Source: a bacterium
Lineage (GTDB): Bacteria; Krumholzibacteriota; Krumholzibacteriia; LZORAL124-64-63
Assembly (NCBI GenBank): GCA_016712675.1
Contig: JADJQR010000001.1
Span: 2,728,001 to 2,792,000 of the forward strand
Direction of reading: 5' to 3'
Length of the DNA: 64,000 nt
The notes beneath the pieces are model-generated. The model was not told the DNA's origin and ran no database searches. It worked only from the letters and a program-made list of their open reading frames with translations. The position numbers and the translations under genes were made by a program. Position 1 is the stretch's first letter; each line of letters opens with the position of its first letter. Positions 27,577 to 36,072 of this stretch are shown here, piece by piece.

Positions 27577-28224
27577 CTACCGATATTGGGCCTTGATGTG
27601 GCCCCAACTCACCTCGGACGTCTGGACGATGGCGTGCGGATAGTTGAATGGCACGAGCCCATCGTACTCGACCATGAACGCGGAGGCTCTGTAATCGGGA
27701 TCGCCCTGATAGGTGGGGCCGTAATTCGGCAGGCCCATGCCGTCGGTATCGTATAGACCCACCGTGAGATGAAGAAGTTGACCGACCGGCCAAGTCCAGC
27801 CGCCTGGGGAACCACCCGCGCCGATTTCGCCCGTTATCCACTGACAAGGTGCGGTGCGCACGAACGGGCCGAAATAGGGGCGCGGATCAAACACCTCGGT
27901 GACTGCAGACCAACCACCAAGGAACACCGATGCACAACCGTTATACGGGTAGAATTCGCATGGCGCTAACCCCGAGAGAAAGGTCTGACATTCCCCGGTC
28001 TGACAATCCAAGAGGGTGGCAATCGTAGCGAGGTGCCCGCTCATTCCCTCGTAGCTCATGGATTGAGCCCATGCATCCGCCTCGGCCCATGTCAGGGGCG
28101 CCGCGGCTTGAACCACTTCGTAGTAGTGTCCATCGCCGCCATCAGCGACTGGCCATTCGATCGGATTCGCGCAAGCAGCCGCAGCCAAGACGGTTGCACT
28201 GACCATCAGCATGGTGAGGCGCAC
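27577..28224 (-). CDS. Exported C-type-lectin-like protein
   Basis: 215 residues. A signal peptide with a Cys at residue 18 (AAAACAN) is present; a lipoprotein is possible. The mature part has the C-type-lectin-like order: HYYEVVQAAAPLTWAEADAWAQ, SGHLATIATLLD, then FLGGWSA and CQWITGE, WTWPVGQ, and a final strand. Base composition is noticeably lower in GC than in the neighbours. Start is GTG at 28224 with GGAGG seven bases upstream. Standing alone, with its own promoter; ligand unknown. Confidence 0.7.
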   Translation of the reverse strand: MRLTMLMVSATVLAAAACANPIEWPVADGGDGHYYEVVQAAAPLTWAEADAWAQSMSYEGMSGHLATIATLLDCQTGECQTFLSGLAPCEFYPYNGCASVFLGGWSAVTEVFDPRPYFGPFVRTAPCQWITGEIGAGGSPGGWTWPVGQLLHLTVGLYDTDGMGLPNYGPTYQGDPDYRASAFMVEYDGLVPFNYPHAIVQTSEVSWGHIKAQYR

Positions 28225-28515
28225 ATCAATACCTCCGCGAAAGCCACGCTGATGAATGCCGCGCGAGTTGTTGATTGTAATCCAATCGGATCAGCAAGAT
28301 CAACAGCCATGCATTCCGCACTTTGCGCCGCGTATCTTGCCGCCCGATCTCCGAGGCACTCGCAAGATCCCACCGCCGGTATGGTCGACATCGCTCCCGG
28401 CGGGTCCGCAACGGTGATGGGGCAAACCCGCCAAGACCCGGCGACAATCCAATGCCGTCCCCTCCCCACCGGAGATGGACCCGAGTGGAACCGCCACCGG
28501 TGACGCCCAAGAAAA
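28225..28515. other. Intergenic stretch between the lectin-like gene and the tRNA terminator
   Basis: No convincing gene on either strand. Contents seen: the lectin-gene promoter at its left, and a 7-bp inverted repeat GGCGGGT/ACCCGCC (28399-28405 and 28426-28432) around a 20-base loop of unknown meaning. Confidence 0.5.
28274..28303 (-). promoter_or_regulatory. Promoter of the lectin-like gene
   Basis: Minus-strand TTGATC (28298-28303), 18-base spacer, TACAAT (28274-28279), about 50 bases upstream of the start codon. Confidence 0.5.
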
Positions 28516-28545
28516 ACAGCGGGCTGGCCTGCGCCAACCCGCTGT
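28516..28545 (-). terminator. Rho-independent terminator of the Ser-Ser-Arg tRNA transcript
   Basis: Thirteen-base arms (ACAGCGGGCTGGC / GCCAACCCGCTGT, one G-T) with a four-base loop, followed on the minus strand by TTTTCTTGGG. Confidence 0.8.
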
Positions 28546-28561
28546 CCTTCTTCGAACTAGG

Positions 28562-28638
28562 TGGTACGCCCAGGAGGATTCGAACCCCCAACCTTCTGAT
28601 CCGTAGTCAGATGCTCTATCCAGTTGAGCTATGGGCGC
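28562..28638 (-). tRNA. tRNA-Arg(ACG)
   Basis: Acceptor GCGCCCA/TGGGCGT, anticodon loop CTACGGA (ACG, substrate of TadA), T-arm GGTTCGAATCC, encoded CCA (28562-28564). Confidence 0.96.
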
Positions 28639-28682
28639 ACCAGAGCCGTCTTCGTCGAACCGGCCCGAGCCGGTTCATTCTG

Positions 28683-28772
<90 letters not shown>

Positions 28773-28778
28773 GGAACC

Positions 28779-28865
28779 TGGCGGAGGGCGAGGGATTCGA
28801 ACCCCCAAGGGCTTTCACCCGGCGGTTTTCAAGACCGCTGCCTTACCAATTAGGACTAGCCCTCC
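28779..28865 (-). tRNA. tRNA-Ser(TGA)
   Basis: Acceptor GGAGGGC/GCCCTCC, anticodon loop CTTGAAA (TGA), variable arm with CCGGGTGAAAGCCCTTGG, encoded CCA (28779-28781). First tRNA of the second cluster. Confidence 0.95.
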
Positions 28866-28969
28866 CGCGAACTGGGCTCAGGGCCGGTGCCAAGAGATAA
28901 AGGAGTGGCGTTCCCGCCCCCGCAGACCCGCCGGCACGCCGGACAGGGCCGCGTTCGCAACGGTTAGGC

Positions 28970-28998
28970 ACGGTAAGACCCGGGTCCGCGTTTGTCAA
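28970..28998 (-). promoter_or_regulatory. Promoter of the Ser-Ser-Arg tRNA cluster
   Basis: Minus-strand TTGACA (28993-28998), 17-base spacer, TACCGT (28970-28975), about 100 bases before tRNA-Ser(TGA). Confidence 0.5.
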
Positions 28999-29035
28999 GG
29001 AACGGCTGGCGACGGTGTTGCGCCGTCGGTTGCTG

Positions 29036-30316
29036 TCAGCGGGACCGCATGCGGCGCGACATCGCCGCCAGGTCCAGGGTCACGCCCGGATCCGCCACTG
29101 GCCCCCGCAGCCCCAGGTCCAGGTTGATCCGACCTTCGGCGTCGCGCAGCGCCTCGGCGAAGAACGCCAGCGATCCCAGCTCGGGCGTGTAGCCCGGCGG
29201 CAGGCGCAGGTGGACCCCCATCTGCAGGGCCGGCTCGGCGGCCGCACCCGGCGGCACCACCAGGTCCACGGTTCCGGCCAGCTCCCAATCGGTGTCGGGC
29301 CCGCGAAGCGCCAGCGTGTCGACCAGGCAGCGGCCCTCGGCGATGCGCACGGCCAGGCGCCCCCCGGTCACCCGCACATCCATCAGGTCCTGCCGCGCAC
29401 CGAGGTACGGCTCCGCGCCCGCAAGCCACGGGCCGGCGCGGACCACACCCGGGCCGACGCCGAGGTGCGCCTCGCTCCGCAGTTCCCTCAGGGACGCATC
29501 GTTGTCGGCCAAGAGGCCGGCGCCGCTCACGTCGCCGGTCAGGCGCGTGTCCAGCAGCGGCGCCACTTCGGGAGCCCATTCGGCCAACAGGGCCGCGGCA
29601 CCGACGCCGACCAGACGCAGCGAACCCGCCCAAGCGGCGGGCACCGGGCCCAGGTCGATGGTACCGTCGAACGCAAGGTCACCGCCCCCGCACGTCGCCG
29701 TCGCCGAGTCGATTGCCAGCCGACGGCCGTGCGGATGGACCTCGGCCGCGACCTCGGCCAGCGCCATGTCGCCGATGGCAACCTGCGACGCGCGCACCGC
29801 CACCATACCACGCAGACTCCCGGGCCAACCGGCGCCCGGATCGGCGGTGCCCGACGCCCCCAAGGGGCCGCCGGCGGCGGTCGGCAGCGCCAGGCCGAGC
29901 CCGCTCGCTTCGACGGTGAACGACGTCAACGCGACCGTGCGCCTGCCGATCTTCGCAGCGCCCGCCGGTCCCGTCGCCAGCAGCCGATCGACCACCAGGG
30001 CGCGGCTCAGCAGCGGAGCCACGGCCAGCGACACCTCCACCGATTCGAGCGCAACCTGCCAGGCATCGCCGCCATCCAGGCGAACGCCGCGCAATTGCAG
30101 TCCCGGCCCACCGATCAACGTGGCCGAAGCCGACGCCACCGTGACGCGCGCACCGGTGGCCGTCGCCAGCGCCTCGGCCACCTGTGCCGCCAGACGCTCC
30201 CCCGGAACCAGGCGCGGTACGCCGAGCACGATGACGGCTGACAGCAGCGCAAGCGCCACCATCAGGCCGAGCGCCCGCCGTCCCCGCGCCTTCGGTCGAC
30301 CCTTCCCGCCCATCAT
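29036..30316 (-). CDS. AsmA-like envelope protein
   Basis: 426 residues with a Lys/Arg-rich start and one N-terminal membrane segment (about 14-35), then a long beta-rich region of the AsmA type: LVPGERLAAQVAEALATATGARVTV, GPGLQLRGVRLDGG, and repeated strands through to GRINLDLGLRGPVADPGVTLDL. Members of this group are large periplasmic proteins linked to lipid transport and outer-membrane upkeep. The ATG at 30316 overlaps the mnmA stop by four bases; preceding codons are antisense-like. Last gene of the 37.2-29.0 kb run. Confidence 0.75.
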   Translation of the reverse strand: MMGGKGRPKARGRRALGLMVALALLSAVIVLGVPRLVPGERLAAQVAEALATATGARVTVASASATLIGGPGLQLRGVRLDGGDAWQVALESVEVSLAVAPLLSRALVVDRLLATGPAGAAKIGRRTVALTSFTVEASGLGLALPTAAGGPLGASGTADPGAGWPGSLRGMVAVRASQVAIGDMALAEVAAEVHPHGRRLAIDSATATCGGGDLAFDGTIDLGPVPAAWAGSLRLVGVGAAALLAEWAPEVAPLLDTRLTGDVSGAGLLADNDASLRELRSEAHLGVGPGVVRAGPWLAGAEPYLGARQDLMDVRVTGGRLAVRIAEGRCLVDTLALRGPDTDWELAGTVDLVVPPGAAAEPALQMGVHLRLPPGYTPELGSLAFFAEALRDAEGRINLDLGLRGPVADPGVTLDLAAMSRRMRSR

Positions 30317-31512
30317 GCGCCTCCCGTTCCCGCCCCATCGGCTGCCAGCAGGCGTCCGCCGCCGAGCACCAGATCCCGGTCGTAGATCGCCAATCCCTGC
30401 CCGGGCGCGGCGCCGGCGACCGGCTCCGCCAGTTCGACTTCGAGACGATCCCCGTCCCATCGCCAGGCGGCAACCGCCGTGCCCGCGTGTCGGTGGCGCA
30501 CCTGCACCAACGGCTTGACCGTGGCCCAGGGGCCGTCGCGAGGCCCGGGCCAGCGCTCGGGCAGGTCGGGCACCTGCGCGACAAACCGGTCGGCAACCAG
30601 TCGCGTGGCCAGCAGACCCTCACGCGGGCCGACGACCAGTCGGTTGCCATCGGTCTGCAACGCCAGCACGTACAGCGGCGCCGGCGCCGCGATGCCCAGA
30701 CCCTTGCGCTGCCCCACTGTGTAATGGGCAAGGCCGCGGTGCGTCCCGAGCCGCCGTCCCCCTCGGTCGACGATCGGCCCGGGCGTTGTCGCCGCCGCGA
30801 CCGCCTGCGCGCCGGCAGTGCCCGCGTCGGCGAAGAGGAACGACCGGTCGTCATCCGGCACGAAGCAGATCTCCTGGCTGTCGCGCCGCTCGGCTACCGG
30901 CAGCGCCAGCGCGCGTGCCGCCGCCCGCACGTCGTCCTTCGCGTACCAGCCCAGCGGGAACACCAGGGAGCCCAGCAGCGCCGTGTCCAGCCGATGCAGG
31001 AAGTAGGATTGGTCCTTGGCCGGGTCCAGGCCGCGTCGTAGACGCGGTGTCGCGCCGTCACGGTCGATGCGCGCGTAGTGGCCGGTCGCCGCGAAGACAC
31101 AGCCCTGCCGGGCTGCCAGACGCACGAGCTCCGGGAACCGCACCGACTCGTTGCAGGACAGGCAGGGATTGGGCGTGCGCCCTTGCGCATACTCGGCGAT
31201 GAAGGGGTCGATGACGCGTGCCCGGAACGGCTCGACCAGGTCGCCGACCCAGTGCGGTGCCCCGGCATCGACGGCCAACCGCCGAGCCTGGTCGATGGCG
31301 TCGAGCGAGCAGCACGCCTGTTCGCCGGCCGTGTCCTGGCCCTCGGCATAGCAGAAATTGCGGAAGGTGACGCACTCGACGCGGCAGCCCAGTTCCTTCA
31401 GCACGGCGAGGGCGACCGCGCTGTCCACCCCGCCGCTCAGACCGAGCAGGACCCCTGTGCCGGGCGGCAAAGCCCGGCGCAGGGGTTCCGGCAGCGGCAG
31501 CGGGAAGCTCAA
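30313..31512 (-). CDS. mnmA: tRNA-specific 2-thiouridylase
   Basis: Makes 2-thiouridine at the wobble base of Lys, Glu and Gln tRNAs (tRNA-Gln and tRNA-Glu are in this window). The 399 residues show the PP-loop GLSGGVDSAVALAVL near residue 23, the substrate-Cys region GRTPNPCLSCNESVRF, ATGHYARI, KDQSYFLHRL, the second catalytic Cys in SQEICFVPDDD, and HYTVGQRKGLGI. Overlaps both neighbours by four bases (ATGA), so it is translated in step with an envelope gene set. Confidence 0.95.
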   Translation of the reverse strand: MSFPLPLPEPLRRALPPGTGVLLGLSGGVDSAVALAVLKELGCRVECVTFRNFCYAEGQDTAGEQACCSLDAIDQARRLAVDAGAPHWVGDLVEPFRARVIDPFIAEYAQGRTPNPCLSCNESVRFPELVRLAARQGCVFAATGHYARIDRDGATPRLRRGLDPAKDQSYFLHRLDTALLGSLVFPLGWYAKDDVRAAARALALPVAERRDSQEICFVPDDDRSFLFADAGTAGAQAVAAATTPGPIVDRGGRRLGTHRGLAHYTVGQRKGLGIAAPAPLYVLALQTDGNRLVVGPREGLLATRLVADRFVAQVPDLPERWPGPRDGPWATVKPLVQVRHRHAGTAVAAWRWDGDRLEVELAEPVAGAAPGQGLAIYDRDLVLGGGRLLAADGAGTGGA

Positions 31513-32288
31513 TGGTCCAGCTTGGGCTCGGGCGCGTTCATCAGGTCGGTGACGATCTTGATGTTCTCGGCCGAACGCGCGCCGATGTCACCGTCGGGAT
31601 CGTACTTGACCGCCAGTTCCCACTCGACCAGCGCCTCGCGGTAGATCTTCTCTTCGGCGAACATGATGGCGATGTTGTAGTGGGCCAGCGCGCTGTGCGG
31701 ATGATCGACCAGCACCTGCTTGAACTCGGCAAGGGCCTGCGGGTGCTTGCGCTGGCGCAGGAACAACGAGCCGAGGTTGCAGCGCGCCTTTTCGTCCGTC
31801 GGGTCCACGCGCAGGGCCAGGCGATAGTAGCTCTCGGCCTTGAGTCCGAGTTCCACGCGCTCGACCTGCTGCGTCGACTGCTCGGCACGGTCGTCCCACA
31901 GCGAGCCCAGGTTCACCATCGGCTCCAGCAGCGTGCTGTCGGCGGCGATCGAGGCCATGAACCGCGCTTCGGCGCTATCCAGCAGCGCGGCGACCGACGG
32001 GTGCTTCCAGCCGCGCGCCAGGGCGGTATCGCCGGCCGCCACGTAGAAGCGGTTGCCCAGCAGGTAACCGGCGTAGGCGTCTTCCGGAGGACCGCCGGCC
32101 GCCAGTCGCCGCAGCGTGTCGTCCAGCGCCGCGGCCGGGATCCCGGTGACGCGATCGGCGAATTTCTCGATCGCCGTGGCCGGTCGCTGGTTCGCACCCG
32201 TCTTCGCGTTCCTGCCGTCCTTGCAGCCGCCCGCCCCGACCAGGGTCGCCGCCGCCACGAGTGCGCCCATCAGTATTGTCCGCCGCAT
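31509..32288 (-). CDS. TPR-repeat lipoprotein
   Basis: 259 residues with a lipoprotein signal (GAGGC with Cys at about 22). The second half contains about three tetratricopeptide-like helices: AESYYRLALRVDPTDEKARCNLGSLFLRQ, HPQALAEFKQVLVDHPHSALAHYNIAIMF and YREALVEWELAVKYDP. ATG at 32288 with GGGGAG upstream. Overlaps mnmA by ATGA. Probably an envelope scaffold; no specific role can be read. Confidence 0.75.
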   Translation of the reverse strand: MRRTILMGALVAAATLVGAGGCKDGRNAKTGANQRPATAIEKFADRVTGIPAAALDDTLRRLAAGGPPEDAYAGYLLGNRFYVAAGDTALARGWKHPSVAALLDSAEARFMASIAADSTLLEPMVNLGSLWDDRAEQSTQQVERVELGLKAESYYRLALRVDPTDEKARCNLGSLFLRQRKHPQALAEFKQVLVDHPHSALAHYNIAIMFAEEKIYREALVEWELAVKYDPDGDIGARSAENIKIVTDLMNAPEPKLDH

Positions 32289-32361
32289 CGCTCCCCGCTT
32301 TCCTTGGGTCGTCCCCGGCCGGCCGTGCCGTCCCGCATGGATCCCGGCCGCTGCCTCCATT

Positions 32362-33615
32362 CTACCACCAGGCCTCCAGTCCCGTCACCGAGACTGCCAG
32401 CCGTAGGTAGGTGCTCGTCAGCCCATTGTCCTGGCGATCGCCGATCCGGCCCAAGGTCAGGCCGACGTCGAGCGTCCCCCGGTCGCCGCTCAAGGGGAAG
32501 CCGGTGCCGACGCTGACCGAGCGTTCCAGCACCTCGTTGCCACCTACCTGGTACGGCCAGCGGTGGAGGCCCACGCCGACCCGCAGCGGGAGGTTCGCCC
32601 AGCCGGCGCGACGCACCGTTCCCCGCCGGCGCTCGATGCCGGCGCCCAACTGCAATTCGTCCACCAGCTCGTCCTGCCAACCGGGCCGGGCCAGCCACGC
32701 GGGCGGCGCCACGAAGCGGCGCCAGTCCTGGCGACGCAGGTCCAGCCCGACCTCCCAGCGCTCGCCCAACCCCGCAGCCAGGCCAACGGACAGTTCGGCG
32801 GGGCGCTGCAGCTCGAAATCGGTGAACGTGCGTTCCGCCACGCCACCCAGCTCGGTCTTGCGCCGCCCGTCGATGGCGTGCTCACCGGTCCAGGTTACCC
32901 CCACGCGCCAGTCGCGGAACGGCGTCGCCAGCAACGCCAGCGTGGCCGACGTGCCGGTGAACTGATCCTCCGCCACGCCGATCACGGAGCGGTAGAACGG
33001 GATGCCGGAGGCATTGACCGGATTGTCGTAGTAGGCGGCCAACGTCTCCCGCAGGGATCCCCGCTCAAGATTGAGCGTGATGCCCGCAGCCAGCGCCTCA
33101 TGCGCGCGCCAAGCCAGTCCCAGCGGCACCTTGAACGTCGAGCCCTCGCGCTCGAACTGCGTCGAACCCGTCACCGTGTTGTCCCACACGGACCACGTCG
33201 AGTCCACCTTCGTGTGCCAGGCGGTGCCGCGCTCCAGCTTGAAGCCGGCGCTGAAAGCGAGTTCGCCCTTGATCACGGGGACCACGATGCGCGCGTCTGG
33301 TACGTAGGTCCGGTACGTGCTGCGCGAAGTGTTCGCCGACTCGTTGCCAGCAGACTCGCCATAGCCGGTCAAGGCCAGGCCCACCTGCCGGACCCCGGCG
33401 GCGGACGCGGGATTCTTGAAGCCGGGGTGTAGCGTGTCGGACTCGGCCAGGCCCCAGCCGCCCCGTCCCAACATGCGCGCGTCGCCGTCGGCCAGCCGCT
33501 GGCCCACGCTCTGCACCGCAAAGGGCGTCTGGGCACGAGCGGAACCCGCGGCACCGACAGCGCCCACCACCATGATGACGGCGACGATCGCCGACAGCAT
33601 CCTCGTGTGGGTCAT
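32362..33615 (-). CDS. FadL-like outer-membrane beta-barrel protein
   Basis: 417 residues with a signal peptide (about 1-28, ending ARAQ). The mature start (VGQRLADGDARMLGRGGWGLAESDTLHPGFKNPASAA) resembles FadL/OmpP1-type proteins in which the N terminus plugs the barrel. The remainder alternates strands and turns and ends in a Trp (EAWW). Its start overlaps the upstream lipoprotein stop by ATGA. A TonB/ExbBD set lies three genes upstream, but FadL-type channels are usually TonB-independent. Confidence 0.72.
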   Translation of the reverse strand: MTHTRMLSAIVAVIMVVGAVGAAGSARAQTPFAVQSVGQRLADGDARMLGRGGWGLAESDTLHPGFKNPASAAGVRQVGLALTGYGESAGNESANTSRSTYRTYVPDARIVVPVIKGELAFSAGFKLERGTAWHTKVDSTWSVWDNTVTGSTQFEREGSTFKVPLGLAWRAHEALAAGITLNLERGSLRETLAAYYDNPVNASGIPFYRSVIGVAEDQFTGTSATLALLATPFRDWRVGVTWTGEHAIDGRRKTELGGVAERTFTDFELQRPAELSVGLAAGLGERWEVGLDLRRQDWRRFVAPPAWLARPGWQDELVDELQLGAGIERRRGTVRRAGWANLPLRVGVGLHRWPYQVGGNEVLERSVSVGTGFPLSGDRGTLDVGLTLGRIGDRQDNGLTSTYLRLAVSVTGLEAWW

Positions 33616-34964
33616 TCCGCGCCTCCGAGCCGCTCGTCGCGGCGGCTATAGGTGATCTCCAGACGAGGTCGCAGGCTGTCCACGGCCGACGTGCCGTGGA
33701 ACCGGAACTCGGTGAAATAGAAGTCCGGGTCCACGGAGGTCAGGTCGTACGTCGAGTAGGCGTCCTCGCCCGCAGCCAGCACGAAGGCCCGCGGATCGTC
33801 GTAGACGCCGTTGACGATCCTCTGCACCGCACTCGTGACGTCGAAGGCGAGTTGGAAGACGTCCGAAGGATACAGACTGGTCTGGCCGGTGATGATGCTC
33901 GTGGCGGTTGCAAGTTCCGCGAGCGTGAGGGTCTGTCCGTCGCTCGCCAGGACGGTCGAGTCGATCTCGGCGACCACGATGGATTCGGCATGCCCGAACG
34001 TCAACGTCGTGTCGCAGGCCACGCGGAGCACGGCGCGGTTGATGAGCGCATCGGATGGCAACCCCGAGAAGTCGAAATCCAGCACCGGGTAGGACCGCAG
34101 GCAGGTGCGCAGGACGAACCCCGCGGACAGATCGGCCGGCGCGTCCGGAACGTCCTCAAAGGTCGACGTGTCGGCCACCGGGGAAAGCCGGAACGACTCG
34201 CTCTCGGGCCTGTCCTCGAACTCGACGATAAGCTTCGGCGGCAGGAACAGACCAGCCAGGGTGGAGTCGACTTCGGAATAGCGCAGGAACTCGCTGGAAC
34301 TGAACCCGACAAGGCCCTCGTCCGAATTGTCGTTCAACTCGATCACGAAGCCGAGGGTCTGTGCGCCCTGGAACCAGCCCAATGCAACCTCTTCATCGAG
34401 TGGGATCTCCGGCTTCGCGAAGGTGATTGATACGGTCGGGCTGACGTTCAACTCCCCGGCGACGACGCCCGGGATGGCGCCCGCGCCTGCCGCGACCCGG
34501 AACAGGGTGCTGTCGAAGGGTGCGCTCAGCTGCCGCAGGCCATAGAAGAGCTCGACCGGCTGTCCGGTGATCTCGCTTCCCTCGTAATGCAGCAGCTTGA
34601 CCAGGCCGAGCTTGACCGACTTGATGTTCGCCGCGGTGAAGGCGGACGCCGGGAAGGAGTCGGAGTACACATCCGAGAAGTCGTAGTTGACCAGGATGCG
34701 CGACCGGACACCTTGCTGTCGCCCGAGGTACAGCACCTGCTGGCGGTGCAGAGGCACCGCGGGATCATCCACCGTCAGCGCGCCGTACGCCGTCACGTCA
34801 TCGGCCAACAGCTGGATCAGCGACTGGTCCAATTCGTCATCCACGAGCCCCGACCCCACGCGGTTCGGCAGGTCGCTGGTGCAACCGGCCAGCCACGCCC
34901 CGAGACCCGTCGCCAGCAGCGCCGCCGCCAGCAGCGTTCCGGTCATCGATCTGTTCGCCTGCAC
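33612..34964 (-). CDS. Exported lipoprotein with beta-rich repeats
   Basis: 450 residues with lipoprotein signal (WLAGC, Cys near 28). The mature protein is beta-rich with two similar halves, each with a hydrophobic strand pattern (IKSVKLGLVKLLHYEG; LINRAVLRVACDTTL) and a segment naming a substantial Asp/Ser content. This resembles surface lipoproteins of the DUF4270/DNRLRE type in Bacteroidota relatives, but the match is loose. GTG start at 34964, with AGGAGG upstream. Coupled to the FadL-like gene, so the pair may act as one surface complex. Confidence 0.6.
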   Translation of the reverse strand: MQANRSMTGTLLAAALLATGLGAWLAGCTSDLPNRVGSGLVDDELDQSLIQLLADDVTAYGALTVDDPAVPLHRQQVLYLGRQQGVRSRILVNYDFSDVYSDSFPASAFTAANIKSVKLGLVKLLHYEGSEITGQPVELFYGLRQLSAPFDSTLFRVAAGAGAIPGVVAGELNVSPTVSITFAKPEIPLDEEVALGWFQGAQTLGFVIELNDNSDEGLVGFSSSEFLRYSEVDSTLAGLFLPPKLIVEFEDRPESESFRLSPVADTSTFEDVPDAPADLSAGFVLRTCLRSYPVLDFDFSGLPSDALINRAVLRVACDTTLTFGHAESIVVAEIDSTVLASDGQTLTLAELATATSIITGQTSLYPSDVFQLAFDVTSAVQRIVNGVYDDPRAFVLAAGEDAYSTYDLTSVDPDFYFTEFRFHGTSAVDSLRPRLEITYSRRDERLGGAE

Positions 34965-34980
34965 CTGGCCTCCTGCCCCG

Positions 34981-35391
34981 TCATTCGCCGCCCGCCGAGC
35001 GGGCCGAAAGACTGATTCGTGTGAATCCGCTCTGCCTGATCACGTCGATCAGGCGCACGACATCCCCGTGCTGCGCCCCCGCATCCGCGCGCAGGACCAT
35101 GCGATCCTCGCCCGTATCCGACTTCAACTGCACCAGCAACGGCGGCAGTTCCGCTTCCGTCACCGCCCGCTCGTCGAGGAAGATCCGCCCGTCGCCCGTC
35201 AGGTAGAGGATCGCGGGCGTGTCCACCGCCTCCTCCGCCGTCGCCGAACGCGGCAACACCACGGTAACCGCCGGCTGCCGCCGGAAGCTCGACGTCACCA
35301 GCAGGAAGATCAGCATCAGGAACATCACGTCGATGAGTGACGTGACGTTCAGCACGAGGCCGCGCCCCTTCCGTGGTGACCGGAAGTTCAC
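34981..35391 (-). CDS. exbD: Biopolymer transport protein ExbD/TolR
   Basis: 136 residues: a short cytoplasmic start (FRSPRKGRG), a single membrane helix with the functional Asp (LNVTSLIDVMFLMLIFLLVTSSF), and a periplasmic ExbD domain. Start is GTG at 35391, overlapping the exbB stop (GTGA). With ExbB forms the proton channel that powers TonB. Confidence 0.93.
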   Translation of the reverse strand: MNFRSPRKGRGLVLNVTSLIDVMFLMLIFLLVTSSFRRQPAVTVVLPRSATAEEAVDTPAILYLTGDGRIFLDERAVTEAELPPLLVQLKSDTGEDRMVLRADAGAQHGDVVRLIDVIRQSGFTRISLSARSAGGE

Positions 35392-36029
35392 GCCCGCTCC
35401 GCCCGCTCATCCGCACCGAGGCGGCGCCGCCGCAGCGAATCCAGCAGCTTCGAGGCGTACGTCTCCAGTTCGAAGATGACGCGGTCGGCACGCGCGTTGA
35501 GCCAGTTGTACGCCACCAGCGCCGGAATGCCGATGAACAGGCCCGCCGCGGTCGTCACCATCGCCTCGCTGATCCCGCCGGACAGGGCCTCGGGATCGCC
35601 GATGCCCGCGTTGGACACCGCCGCGAAGATGCGGATCATGCCCAGCACCGTGCCCAGCAGCCCCAGCAGCGGGGACACGGCCGCCACCGTCTCGAGCACG
35701 CCTAGGCGACGCGTGAGCAGCGTCGCCTCACGGCGCCCGGCCTCCTGCAGCACGTCGCGGATCACGGTCCAGTCGCTCTCGGCGTGGTCCAACCCCGCCT
35801 TGACGATGTTCGCGAACGGGCCCGGCCGGCCCTGGCAGAGCGCGTAGGCCACGGAGAGATCGGGCCCGCTGTCGAGCGTATCGACGGCCGCCGCGATCTC
35901 CGGCACGATGATCCGGCCGCGCCTCAACACGATCAACCGCTCGATGATCACCGCAAGGCCGACCAGCGAAGCGAGCCCGATGGGGATCATCATCGAGCGG
36001 CCGGCGAGGATCCAGTGCCACAAGTCCAT
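35388..36029 (-). CDS. exbB: MotA/TolQ/ExbB proton channel protein
   Basis: 213 residues with three membrane segments: near 15-35 (MIPIGLASLVGLAVIIERLIVL), 115-137 (SPLLGLLGTVLGMIRIFAAV) and 150-175 (GISEAMVTTAAGLFIGIPALVAYN). The family signature around PLLGLLGTVLGMI is clear. ExbB and ExbD form the proton-driven motor for TonB, whose likely gene is 44 bases upstream. Confidence 0.93.
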   Translation of the reverse strand: MDLWHWILAGRSMMIPIGLASLVGLAVIIERLIVLRRGRIIVPEIAAAVDTLDSGPDLSVAYALCQGRPGPFANIVKAGLDHAESDWTVIRDVLQEAGRREATLLTRRLGVLETVAAVSPLLGLLGTVLGMIRIFAAVSNAGIGDPEALSGGISEAMVTTAAGLFIGIPALVAYNWLNARADRVIFELETYASKLLDSLRRRRLGADERAERA

Positions 36030-36072
36030 ATGCGACCTTTCGGGACGGCGCGCCCGGGCGCCTTCCGCTGCT

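Noticed and set aside
28380-28440. Possible riboswitch (GGGCAAACC-like) between the lectin gene and the tRNA cluster
   Set aside because: The other conserved parts of a GEMM-type riboswitch are missing and no gene lies downstream in the right direction.
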